Position numbers and translations under genes: made by a program. The notes beneath the pieces were generated by a model. The model saw only the letters and a list, made by a program, of their open reading frames with translations, was not told the DNA's origin and did not search any database. Below are positions 18,501 to 27,057 of a stretch of DNA of 64,000 nucleotides, piece after piece. How positions within the stretch are numbered: the first letter of the stretch is position 1; the number at the start of each line of letters is the position of its first letter. This DNA is from Nitzschia sp. DOCU1 (Eukaryota > Bacillariophyta > Bacillariophyceae > Bacillariales > Bacillariaceae). Location: assembly GCA_951394045.1 (NCBI GenBank), contig OX595987.1:3968001-4032000 (forward strand). Direction: 5' to 3'.

Positions 18501-20785
18501 ATCCATTCCTGCATACTCTGCGCTGTCGGCTTTTCTTGGTTTCGTCCTTTCGGCTTTGCGACGTGTTAGAGGGTTGTTACTATCGACATTCAGCAGTCAT
18601 CTACTAGCGAGGCCGTCACTTACAACACTGTTCTCTTGCGCATGCAATAGTCCGTGCAGACATGGTTTTGCACCGTCAACATGAGGTCAACTGCATCTTG
18701 TTTCATGTCCTTCACCTCAGATAGCACCCTGGATGCCGGGTGATGTTTGCCTTGTAAGGACACTGGCCTCTCGAAGTCATTGGGTAAAGATGCCGTCATA
18801 CACAGGTCGTTTTCCGTCCATTCCTGATATACCTTGGCGCGCGCAAGCTCCATGTCGTCCTGAATGTCATTTTCTAGTACCGTCTTCATTGCGTCATAAG
18901 CCCTTTGTTGGACACCCAGGTTGTCCGTTATCAAGAGACAGTGAGCATGGATCTGACCTCTTCCCGGCGCGAATTCGAATTGAAGCCAGTAATGCTTCAC
19001 ATTAAATACGTCTTTCCCCACCGTATCGAACCAGTGTTTTACCCTCATCTGAAAGTATTCCTGTATGACAATCGTATATTCGTGCACAGAGACATCCTCA
19101 TCTTCGTCGTCTTTTGCGATTCCCGTAGCTAACCCGTCATGGGCCTTCTCGTAGCCTTTTCGTTCCCGGAGTAGACGCTTAACGTCCGGCCAGTAATGCT
19201 CCGCGCAACTCAGTGTAACGAATACGGTAGGGGCGCCATTACCATTTAACACGTGGTACAAAATCCAAGACTGGATTTCTTCTCGTCTTTGACGCCAAAA
19301 CGGGGCACTACCCCGAACGATATTGCCAAAATACGATATCTTTTCGATCCATGAAGTGTCGCCATCGTCAATCAACTTATGCAGGTCTTCGATGGTTTTT
19401 GGACTACCACTTCCGGCAAACGTCCTCACAAAGAAAGAGCCTTGTTCCATGTTCTTCTTGCGTTGCACATAGTTGAGAGCATAAAAGCACCAGATTTTGT
19501 CACGTGCGAATCTCCCGTCTTCGTACATAAGCAAATATTTAGCCCATTCTTCGACGGTCATGTCTTCCGTTTCAGGGATATCTCCCCAATCACCGACACC
19601 GCCGGGGAATAGCCAGGGAAACGCACAACAGAAAATCCTGTAGTCGTCGTCATATTCGGAGATGGCTTCAGTTCCAACCTCGGGGAACTCCATTGCGTTT
19701 GGCACAGGAGAATTGCGTTCATTGTTATCAATGTTAAGTCGCGACGTGGCATCCAATGCACGTTGTTCCATGTCTCTCACCATGGCAACGGTTGCTTGAT
19801 CCCTGGCTTTCGGTAAAAGATTGTCGCTGTCGAAGCGGACGACACCATACGCGGGATATTCGTTGTCGTCCGGTTCTGGTCGTACACGTAAATTGACGGT
19901 AGCCTCCTGCTCTCTTTTCCTGTCACAGGGACTTTGCTTCTGGACAACCACGACGTCAAGCTCGGCTTCTGTTTCGCCATTCATCCAGCTAAGATTTGCT
20001 TCCTGGATAATGATGTCTTTGTAATGTCGGTGGTACCTCTTCAGCCATCGCAGTGCATCCAGGACGACCGTCTTTCTTATAGCAAAGGTCCGTTCGTCGA
20101 TCTCTTTGTCAGGGCCGACAAACCGCCTTATGACCTTAACGGCTTCGACCTTTTTCCGCGGAAGCTCCGTCACAAAGTCTTGTAATTGTTTCGGGAAACA
20201 ACACACATGGCCTTTGCTCGCATGGGAACCCCCTTTCATGAACCGCAATGGAACGTATGTGGAGACACGCTGAATGAGCAACTTTTCGCCCTCGCGGAGA
20301 ACCTTTAGGCATTGCGGGACCGTATAATGTGTCTTCTTGTCTTCGTCTTGCCATGTAGGAAGCCAAGGTGGAATGTATGTGGCATTTCGAGCCTTCTTAT
20401 CTGAGCATCGTTTGCACACACCCCTTTTGTTGATAAGTTTCAACTTAGTAGACACAATACGGCAACAAGGGCAACGGACATGGACAACCGAGGCGTTCAA
20501 TTGCTCGAACCGAAGATTTGCATCGTGTGCACGGGGGTGGTTCATGTAAAGGTCGACGCCATCTCGACAGATGACGGGTGTGTTCCTGTCGTCGTGGTGT
20601 TTTCTCGGGGTACTGTGCGCGTTCAAAGATTAAGTGTTAATGGCATTCTCCAATAAATGACACAAACCGCACCGTGTTAATGGGCTGAGCCATTAAAACG
20701 TCGGTCTTTTCACTTACACGATGGATGTTTGTGTTCCCTTCTCGGTGTTCTTTTTCGCCGTTTTTATCTTCTTTGCCTTCGTCAT
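15537..20785 (-). CDS. Helitron-type Rep-helicase (transposase), four exons
   Basis: Predicted 1661-aa rolling-circle transposase. Exons on the minus strand are 20785-20718, 20612-18624, 18553-17926 and 17837-15537. All introns are GT-AG and frame-preserving. Exon 1 is short and lysine-rich (MTKAKKIKTAKK). Next come a Cys cluster (CPCC ... CKRC, about residues 70-93) and the Helitron Rep N-terminal region with GHVCCFPKQL. The HUH metal-binding motif is GRGQIHAHCLLI (about 575). The C-x3-YC segment joins across intron 2 to CRNGCG. The two catalytic tyrosines are in NYIVSYASKG (790 and 794). The C-terminal SF1 Pif1-like helicase has GQAGSGKT (1134-1141), IMDERS, GDDGQLPPIG, NYRQN, IHTFQGLTVG and YSACSRG. 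All key residues are present, so the protein may be active. It would nick, unwind and replicate the element as ssDNA. No ATG precedes the Cys cluster in exon 2, which supports the extra exon. Confidence 0.9.
17838..17925 (-). other. Rep-helicase intron 3 with a 20-bp palindrome
   Basis: 88 nt. Donor GTACGT, branch-like CTAAC, acceptor CTACCAG, phase 0. Without splicing the upstream frame stops inside it. It carries the palindrome copy at 17850-17869. Confidence 0.75.
17850..17869. repeat. 20-bp palindrome, copy 5 (intronic)
   Basis: TTTTTGG-TGTGGT-CCATTAA on the plus strand, wholly inside Rep-helicase intron 3. Confidence 0.7.
18554..18623 (-). other. Rep-helicase intron 2
   Basis: 70 nt. 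Donor GTAAGT, branch CTCTAAC 13 nt before the CAAAG acceptor. The TAA that ends the upstream frame is part of the donor. Splicing joins HVCTDYCMRKRTV to the conserved CRNGCG/TPGFPKN segment. Confidence 0.85.
20637..20656. repeat. 20-bp palindrome, copy 6 (intronic)
   Basis: TTAATGG-CATTCT-CCAATAA, arms matching at 6 of 7 positions, in Rep-helicase intron 1. Confidence 0.75.
20677..20696. repeat. 20-bp palindrome, copy 7 (intronic)
   Basis: TTAATGG-GCTGAG-CCATTAA, perfect 7-bp arms, in Rep-helicase intron 1. Confidence 0.8.
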
Positions 20786-20923
20786 TATGGCGTTTCGCGC
20801 TTTTCGTTTACCTATATGACGATGAAATGAACGATCATTAGTTAACAGTTACATGTACCGTGTATCCCGTGTAATACATAACAAAGTTACGACCATACGA
20901 CACACAAGGAATTCCATCTGGAC

Positions 20924-22243
20924 TCATTCGCGACCGTAGACAAACATTTTCAGACCTTCGGGGATCGTCTTGGCTTTCACACATGCTTCGGTCAGATCGG
21001 TTCCGGCGAACGTGTTCAGTGCGTCCGCGATCCCCTCTGAGGTGAGGAAATCGTCAAGTGACTCGTGTGTGATGATCGAGCAGTTTTCACCTAGAGACCC
21101 TTGTAGTTGAGACCAATACTTCCCGATCTGGTCTCCATTGTCGGGACCCGGGACCTGGAGCATCTTCTCGGCGTTCGCGTTCGAGCTCGTTGACATGTAT
21201 TCCTCAAAGTACATACCCTGTATTTCTTCGTCTTTGAAGATCGGGCCAAAAGATTCTCGTACGTAAGATACGAGTTCATCCGTCCGGGTATTCATAGGGT
21301 AACAAAACAGGAATACATCACTCGTCAAGGAGAGTTGCCCGTTTTTGCCCTTTGTCACCATAGTGTGGCCTTTGTCCTCGCCTGCGGGGTCTCGGAGTTG
21401 TACCGAGGCGAGATATGACAAGAACAGGTTGATCTTCTCCATTCCTTTTTCGCCAGACTCTTTGAAAATATTCAAAACAGCAATCCATTTTGGAGCGCGA
21501 TGCAGCCAATGGGTGAAATTTTGGACTGGGTTTACAAAGTCGAGCACCCCGATCTTAACGGGGAACAGCGCAGGGACGTCCTTTGTGATATGAATCATGG
21601 CTTCCATTCCAGATGTCTTTCTGTTTTCTCTCATTTTCTTGGCGAATGACCCAGTTTCGAATGTCCCCTCTCTGCCGCCGTTCCCCGGAGCTCGCTTTGC
21701 TGATGCTGCGTAAGGGTTATGAGGGGCTGCGGCGCGCTTGAGTACCGGCAGGTCGTTCCCTTTGGAAACGGTTTCTGCGTTACTGGGCTTCGTAGGAGTG
21801 ACCAGGGGAGGACTTCCGTTCGCTCTCGCAACCGTATGGTCTTCCAGGAGTGTGCTTTCTTTCTCTTCTACGTTGGAACTTTCCATTGCCTTCATGAGTG
21901 ACTCGGCGCTGTTAAGTTTGAGCACCTCAACCTTGTTTGTGCCGTCTTGTCCCATTGCTCCGACAAGAAGTGATGGTAGTGTAGATATATCACTTACAAC
22001 TGTAATCTTCCCATTCACTCTGATGCAAGTGAAGGGTGGGGAGCTATGATGGGTTGTAGTTGCCTGTACCTCCACAGGCTCTTCTGTTAGGAAAGACGTC
22101 CCGTCTTCGCATGCCACAAAGGTGTCTACTTTATCTTCGTTAGCCATGGACTGCTTACCTTCTTTTTGACTTGCAGATCGACTATTCTTCAAGCCACCCT
22201 TACCCTCGGACGGGTGACGAGTGCTCTTGTTGCGAGTGTTCAT
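20924..22243 (-). CDS. Element cargo protein 3, 439 aa, unknown family
   Basis: One open frame from ATG at 22243. The first 40 residues are basic and Ser/Lys-rich and could direct nuclear import. Residues 40-200 are low in complexity, with acidic patches and a basic stretch (NPYAASAKRAPGNGGREG). From about residue 210 it looks globular: MIHITKDVPALFPVKIGVLD, a Trp-containing helix (NFTHWLHRAPKWIAVLNIF) and SDVFLFCYPMNTRTDELVSY. I do not recognise the fold. It lies 138 bp upstream of the Rep-helicase start on the same strand, so the two may be co-regulated. Rolling-circle elements of the Helitron group sometimes carry a replication-protein-A-like ssDNA-binding gene, and this could be a divergent one, but no motif proves it. 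Confidence 0.75.
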   Translation of the reverse strand: MNTRNKSTRHPSEGKGGLKNSRSASQKEGKQSMANEDKVDTFVACEDGTSFLTEEPVEVQATTTHHSSPPFTCIRVNGKITVVSDISTLPSLLVGAMGQDGTNKVEVLKLNSAESLMKAMESSNVEEKESTLLEDHTVARANGSPPLVTPTKPSNAETVSKGNDLPVLKRAAAPHNPYAASAKRAPGNGGREGTFETGSFAKKMRENRKTSGMEAMIHITKDVPALFPVKIGVLDFVNPVQNFTHWLHRAPKWIAVLNIFKESGEKGMEKINLFLSYLASVQLRDPAGEDKGHTMVTKGKNGQLSLTSDVFLFCYPMNTRTDELVSYVRESFGPIFKDEEIQGMYFEEYMSTSSNANAEKMLQVPGPDNGDQIGKYWSQLQGSLGENCSIITHESLDDFLTSEGIADALNTFAGTDLTEACVKAKTIPEGLKMFVYGRE

Positions 22244-22522
22244 GATGTGAAACTATTTTTATGAGACAATCAACACAAGTCGGATTGTCCCTCCGAAATT
22301 AGACACAAAAAGCTTACTGAAATTTTCAATTTTCACCGCCGATATAATCTCCAACAGGCCACAAACGAAGTCGGAACAGCGACATCTTTGTCGTCGTTCA
22401 AGAATATCAGCCATATTGGTTTGCAAGGAACATTGTTCCAACAGCGACAGAAACTCATGGGAATAGGGGAGAATACATGTGGCTTCAAATGTTGTTATCG
22501 GACCGAAATATTTCCCCCGACG

Positions 22523-22542
22523 ATAATGGAGCCGGCCATTAA
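22523..22542. repeat. 20-bp palindrome, copy 8
   Basis: ATAATGG-AGCCGG-CCATTAA, arms matching at 6 of 7 positions, in the divergent intergenic space. Confidence 0.7.
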
Positions 22543-22736
22543 CAACAGGAAACCCGTTCCTGATATGTGTTTTCTGTCCGTTCGGATATGGAATAAAGGT
22601 TGGTGTATGTGTGATCTGTAGGTGTTCTAAAATATCGTCCGGAAGAAAATAGTGCTTTGCCTGTTGTCTAAATAAAATTCCTTATCTTGCGAAATTTCCT
22701 AGACAATCCATCTAAGTACATAAATTTCGCTTCGAC

Positions 22737-22756
22737 AAAATGGCTGGGTCCAAAAA
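22737..22756. repeat. 20-bp palindrome, degenerate copy
   Basis: AAAATGG-CTGGGT-CCAAAAA keeps the TGG-N6-CCA core and spacing, but the outer arms no longer pair. It could be chance. Confidence 0.35.
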
Positions 22757-23026
22757 CTACTAGTCGTTTTAATTTTTCGTTGAGTCGTGAAATATTTGAC
22801 CATGTGCCCCAATGAGGCCGGCGTGCTCCATCAGCGGCAATTTCTAATTAAAAAAATCGACGTGGCCTCCCCTGCTCGACCTACTCGCCCATTTTACGTG
22901 GTCTCGAGCAGATTTCCCATCACCTTCCGTTTTGCATCGACAGCGGAAGATAGTGTCGTTTTCTGGCATCCTCATTGTTTTCGATCTACGACAAACATCG
23001 CCAACTTGTCCTAAACCGTGGCGACC

Positions 23027-26000
23027 ATGGCGGAAGACAAGATAACCTTCGACTTCTTAGCTCACCTCTTCTCCGATGAGTTCGAAGCCACGCTTCTCGA
23101 CACAGACGTTACCGCGTTCTCGTCCCTTCCTGCGTCGCCAGCCCCTGGACTTGTGGCGGAATCGAGTCCGAAGAACAACGGAAAGGACCAGAGAAAGGAT
23201 AGAGAACAATTACGTAATACTGTTGAAGATATGCATCGGACCGCACATACCGCCATCAAATCGTATTTGAAACAACGTAAACTACAAGTCGAATATGGCA
23301 AAACTAATACTGTTGAAATGTATCTTGGAGGTAAGACATACACAATTACACTCTTCCTTCTTGACAACACTTAATCCTAACCCTGATCTCCACTAGATGA
23401 CTTCCATAAGCTTTTGCACAACAACATGCAACTGTATCTTAAGCATGCAAAAAAGATGCGCGAGATATTTGATTGGACGGGGGCTCAAGCGGACTACCGC
23501 CAATACGCTAAGGACCTCAAAATAAAAGAGGTTCTTAATTTCCGAGAACAACATCACGTTGTACTCTCGCCATTTTGTTTTTGGTTATTGCAGGACCAGG
23601 ACCCCCTGGGCTGTGGGGAGATCATAGCCCCACCCTTCAACCATCGGCGTCCGGACCAAACAGTTTTCGAAGAGGACGGAGTTGAGAATTTGTTGACGGG
23701 TTCGTCCGAGGCGAACCACCAGTACCTGCAAAACGGTGTCGTCGTCAGTATGCCGTATTGCCTTGCCCCGGCTTCGAAAGTACTCAAGGAAGCAGTGCTA
23801 TCTTTGCGCTCCACCGTCACATTTTCCTGGAATAGTGCTGGGGATCCGAAGTTTCACTTTGGTATCAATGTACCCAATGTCACGGTTAAAAAGCCAGACC
23901 TTGATGTTTACTGGGGTCTTGCAGGATTCTTCGGGTATCATTATCATCCAATCGACCAAAGCATCAAAGCCTATGACGATGTCGTTGATCTCCCGCTTCT
24001 GATGAACCGTTTTGGAGCAGAAGACATGACAACCGTCAGTCACTTAAACGCCGTTTTGGGGAAGATGGGGTTCCACTACCGCTACAAGGAAAAGACGAGT
24101 GAAGGTGACACTACCACGGTTCAAGCCTTTCGACATTTCGCGGCGTTCTTTCGTATGATCACGCCATTTCGTTTGGCACAGTTAGAAGGTACCCACAGAA
24201 CCTACCTGTTGAATCGCGCGATGCTAGGGTTTGGAAGCAGAGACCCCGTTCCTCTGCGAGTAGAAGATGGAAGGGCCATCGACTTTCCGTCAGCGGGGAC
24301 ATTGGTCGATGACATGACCTTGAGACTTGTATACACTTACGACGACAAAACGAGGCAGGGAAGATACACACTCACGAAAATAGATCGTGCGATTGTCCAG
24401 AATGACATCGAAAAGTGTAACACCTACAGTTACGACACGCAAACGTTTCGTACACTCACTTATCACGACGACTTCAGGCAGCTACTGCGAAACACCATGG
24501 AAAAAATCGCGGACGACCCCCTTTATGGCTATTCAGGGTTGAACAATGATCGCGATTATTGGCTGCTAGGTCAAGAGTGTTTCTTTGGGCACAAGGACAA
24601 TACAGTGTTTGGAATGTACCTGTCAAAAATGTTGGGAATCTTGATCACCGGGCTGTACACATGGGTTGGGGTGTCGGGTAAAGTCAAGGACGAGAATAAG
24701 ATCAACAAGATGAAGAATGAAGCCGAAGAACAATTTGTTCCGGACCTGGCTAGGTGTAATCGCCTCTTTGCCAAGAAGGTGTTGACGGCCCCCATGGCTG
24801 TGAAAATCGAGAATATCGGATCCAAGGCCTACTACACCATGGGCATGGAAACGACCAAGAAACAACACAACCAGTCTTTTCGGGAACTCTGGGTTGCAGT
24901 TTGGTTGGTCAAGACGAGTCTCGTTTCGACGAAGTGTTTCTCGATGCTCCACGACTTTCTCGGGAAACCGAAAGTCCAGCATTTACTGAGTGTTCAATGG
25001 TTGAATGACAGTGTCATAACGCCGATCGACAACATCGTCAGGCATTACTTCGAGATCAGAGACAAAGGCATTCAGACTGCGAAACCACGCCACAAACTCG
25101 TCAATTACTTCAAAGCTCGTTTCCTGATGATCTTCATTGCTGAGTTGTCTAAGATTGACTACGATAAATATGCCTTTTTGCATAAAGGCGAAGAAGAAGC
25201 CACGGCTGCAGACCTTAAGAAGAGGATCATGGTACAAGAACGAAAAGAGAACTATGATCTGAAGGTAAGGAGCTATTAATGGGAGATGCCATTAAGATTG
25301 CTGCTTTCTTACAATGTCGTTGTCCGTCCTTTCTTATCGACCACCCCGGTAGTTTTTGGTTGCACAACTTGACGGTATCAAGCGTCCAGAAGACGGTCCT
25401 TACCCCGCCCGGTATATATCCGCGTTGTGTGTCCTCTATGCCCTTTATCTTCGAAAGTTTGATGAGGATTGTGCGTATGGGCGGGAAACGTACGAGCTCC
25501 TTGATTCAGGCAAGACTGGGAGAGTTGCAGAGGAGGAAGCAGACGGTGCCGGGAGTGACAACGACGATGACGACAGTCCGAAATATCTCGGTGACGAACT
25601 CCTCCGTTTGTTGGAGCCAAAAACGGGAAAGCCGTGGTTGTCAAACAAAAAAGGAATGGACGGATTCATGAGTCTCGTCGATCAGCTCTTGGCATTCAAT
25701 GACAGGAGATTGTCCCTTTCCGCTTTCATTGAGAATAAGCTTTCGACAGACCCCGACGAGAAGGTGATCGTCGTTTTCGAAGAGAAACTCACCAGGGCAC
25801 AAAACAGTAAGGGCGAATCGTCTGCGACCGATTTGGCATCGACGGGAGGCATCAACACAGGTGTCTTCGTAAGCCTCCTTTCTGCCGTGAATCAATTGTT
25901 GCAAAGTGAGGACAGCGGTGCGACGAAGATACTTGGACCGCAGTTGCAACATTTCGTTCCTGTTTTCAACCACGCCCTTACCGCCTTGTCTGAAAAGAAT

Positions 26001-26540
26001 GCAAAGGCTACCGAGGTTGTCATCAAGGAAGGGAGGCTGTACCACCCCCTCCTCGACGACAATGCAAAGTCCACCGCCAGTTCTGCTGCTACGAACGAGC
26101 CGCCAGCAAAGAAAAGAAAGGTAGCAAATCAGGCCGGGAACAAAGCCTCTCCGAAACAAGTCACCGACGCGACGTCTTCCAACAAAACCAAGGAGAAGGG
26201 ATCGGTAACGGAGGACAGTTCTGCTGCTACGAACGAGCCGCCAGCAAAGAAAAGAAAGGTAGCGAATCAGGCCGGGAACAAAGCCTCTCCGAAACAAGTC
26301 GCCGACGCGACGTCTTCCAACAAAACCAAGGAGAAGGGATCGGTAACGGAGGACAATGACAAGGCTCCGGCGAGGCACAAGAAAGGAGCAGGGAAACATA
26401 CGACAAACGCAGCCTCCACCACCAAAAACAAGAAGAAGCCAGTGCAACAGACGCCTCAAGACGGCGGTGGGTCTCCCCAACGTAAGTCACCACGCAACAG
26501 TGGCAAATCAACCAGGAAGGAACCGGCGGCATCAGACTAA
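23027..26540 (+). CDS. Element cargo protein 4, spliced 1119 aa, unknown family
   Basis: Three exons: 23027-23330, 23397-25264 and 25353-26540. Introns have GTAAGA...CACTAG and GTAAGG...GGTAG ends and keep frame. The chosen ATG sits in a good context (GACCATGG); an in-frame GTG lies 9 nt earlier. Residues 1-725 look globular with many Tyr/Phe/Trp and a conserved-looking FRLAQLEGTHRTYLLNRA segment that resembles an EG-HR motif. After about residue 760 comes an acidic run (EEEADGAGSDNDDDD). The C-terminus carries two 46-residue repeats, each with PPAKKRKV, nearly identical to the SV40-type nuclear localisation signal, and then a Lys/Pro-rich tail. It is therefore probably nuclear. No nuclease, polymerase or capsid motif is recognised. 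If intron 2 were not spliced, a shorter 729-aa form ending VRSY would result. Confidence 0.75.
23331..23396 (+). other. Intron 1 of cargo protein 4
   Basis: 66 nt. Donor GTAAGA, branch-like CCTAACC, acceptor CCACTAG, phase 1. No palindrome copy is inside. Confidence 0.8.
25265..25352 (+). other. Intron 2 of cargo protein 4 with a 20-bp palindrome
   Basis: 88 nt. Donor GTAAGG, acceptor CCGGTAG, phase 0. The retained form stops at a TAA (25277-25279) that overlaps the palindrome at 25276-25295. The joined frame lacks an ATG near the start of the next exon, which favours splicing over two separate genes. Confidence 0.65.
25276..25295. repeat. 20-bp palindrome, copy 9 (intronic)
   Basis: TTAATGG-GAGATG-CCATTAA, perfect 7-bp arms, 11 nt into intron 2 of cargo protein 4. 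Confidence 0.8.
26080..26356 (+). repeat. 138-bp coding tandem repeat with NLS motif, two copies
   Basis: Two near-identical units beginning AGTTCTGCTGCTACGAACGA (about 26080 and 26218). Each encodes a 46-residue unit with PPAKKRKV. Very few base differences separate them (ACC for GCC, GCA for GCG), so the duplication is recent or kept uniform. Confidence 0.85.
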
Positions 26541-26556
26541 CAACGCTGGGCGTTGT
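26540..26556. terminator. Hairpin directly after the cargo-4 stop codon
   Basis: ACAACGC-TGG-GCGTTGT: perfect 7-bp arms with a 3-nt loop, starting on the last base of the TAA. It may help 3' end formation or be incidental. Confidence 0.35.
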
Positions 26557-26930
26557 GGCACTCTTTATATGTTGTTTCTTTAAATCTAGCAAATATAAAC
26601 ATTATGTAAATGGAGTCTTCCATTAACGTTGTCGACGTGCATTATGGCAGAGCCACAACGTATGCAGCACAACCGTCTTTTCCACGTCCAACAACCGTCA
26701 TTACACGACTACCTCGACTCCTCCACATGGCAGAGCCACAACGAATGCAGGACCCCACGCCTTATCCACGCTACGTTTTCTTTCGCCCAGGCTAAGCACC
26801 CACTGCGGCGTCGAGGGTGCCCAACCCCAATCATACCAACGGTACGTCCCCGCCTACTCCCCCACCCGAAACGTCAGGCTCCCACGCGCATGTGTAACCA
26901 CACCCAATCAAGTTTGCGCCCCTTGTACCA
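26557..26930. other. Right noncoding end of the element
   Basis: Noncoding, with the last palindrome copy (26607-26626) and a direct repeat of the phrase TGGCAGAGCCACAACG at 26645-26660 and 26730-26745, about 85 bp apart. C-rich stretches follow up to the bracketing repeat. Open frames across it have no family features. Confidence 0.45.
26607..26626. repeat. 20-bp palindrome, copy 10
   Basis: TAAATGG-AGTCTT-CCATTAA, 67 bp after the stop codon of cargo protein 4. Arms match at 5 of 7 positions. Confidence 0.7.
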
Positions 26931-27057
26931 GATTGAGGAATTTGCTACCTCGGGTTCGCTCCATCCAGAGGATAGCTCATCATATCGATTACGCACTACC
27001 AGCTACACTCCTGCTCGGGAGCTGCTAGAACCCCTGCTCCTGGCCCATCAGTTACAT
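26931..27057. repeat. Right copy of the bracketing direct repeat
   Basis: 127 bp matching 12020-12058 plus 12606-12712. It contains the last 20 or so codons, stop and immediate 3' flank of the multicopper oxidase gene on the minus strand. This copy is uninterrupted. Confidence 0.8.

Larger units (their letters stand above)
20613..20717 (-). other. Rep-helicase intron 1 with two 20-bp palindromes
   Basis: 105 nt. Donor GTAAGT, acceptor GCGCACAG, phase 2. It contains palindrome copies at 20637-20656 and 20677-20696, which together occupy over a third of the intron. Confidence 0.7.
22244..23026. promoter_or_regulatory. Divergent regulatory space in the element
   Basis: 783 bp between the 439-aa gene (-) and the 1119-aa gene (+). 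It is AT-richer than the flanking genes and has no supported coding frame. It contains palindrome copies at 22523-22542 and, more degenerate, 22737-22756. As the only divergent space in the element it is the likely site of two promoters and perhaps a replication or packaging signal. Confidence 0.5.
12713..26930. mobile_element. Helitron/Helentron-like element with cargo genes
   Basis: About 14.2 kb lying between two direct copies of the multicopper oxidase 3' end. Contents in order: two paralogous small proteins (+), a spliced Rep-helicase (-), a 439-aa unknown (-) and a spliced 1119-aa unknown (+). The Rep-helicase makes a rolling-circle element the best reading. I could not find the canonical Helitron TC start or CTRR end, so the true termini are not fixed and the limits given are those of the bracketing repeats. 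A GC hairpin at 13018-13036 is a candidate terminal hairpin. The whole block shares a repeated 20-bp palindrome that I did not find elsewhere in the window. Confidence 0.7.

Noticed and set aside
15589..20549. Many plus-strand open frames opposite the Rep-helicase
   Set aside because: They are antisense shadows of a long conserved coding region and show no domains of their own.
23414..25264. Assignment of the 1119-aa protein to a ParB/AIPR-like family from LEGTHR
   Set aside because: One short motif is not enough; neighbouring expected residues of those families are not seen.
25279..25671. Open frame overlapping the start of the third exon of the 1119-aa gene
   Set aside because: It has an ATG but its sequence is low in complexity, and the competing frame carries the acidic and NLS features in continuity with the upstream exons.
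25641..26480. Minus-strand frame of 279 codons with a repeated LLGFVGRRRVG segment
   Set aside because: It is the antisense of the duplicated NLS region; the repeat in it only mirrors the coding repeat.
13078..26626. Palindromes as giant-virus-type mRNA 3' hairpins
   Set aside because: Several copies lie in introns or upstream of genes, and the arms are often imperfect, so a pure 3' end signal does not fit. No capsid, packaging ATPase or viral polymerase gene was recognised either.
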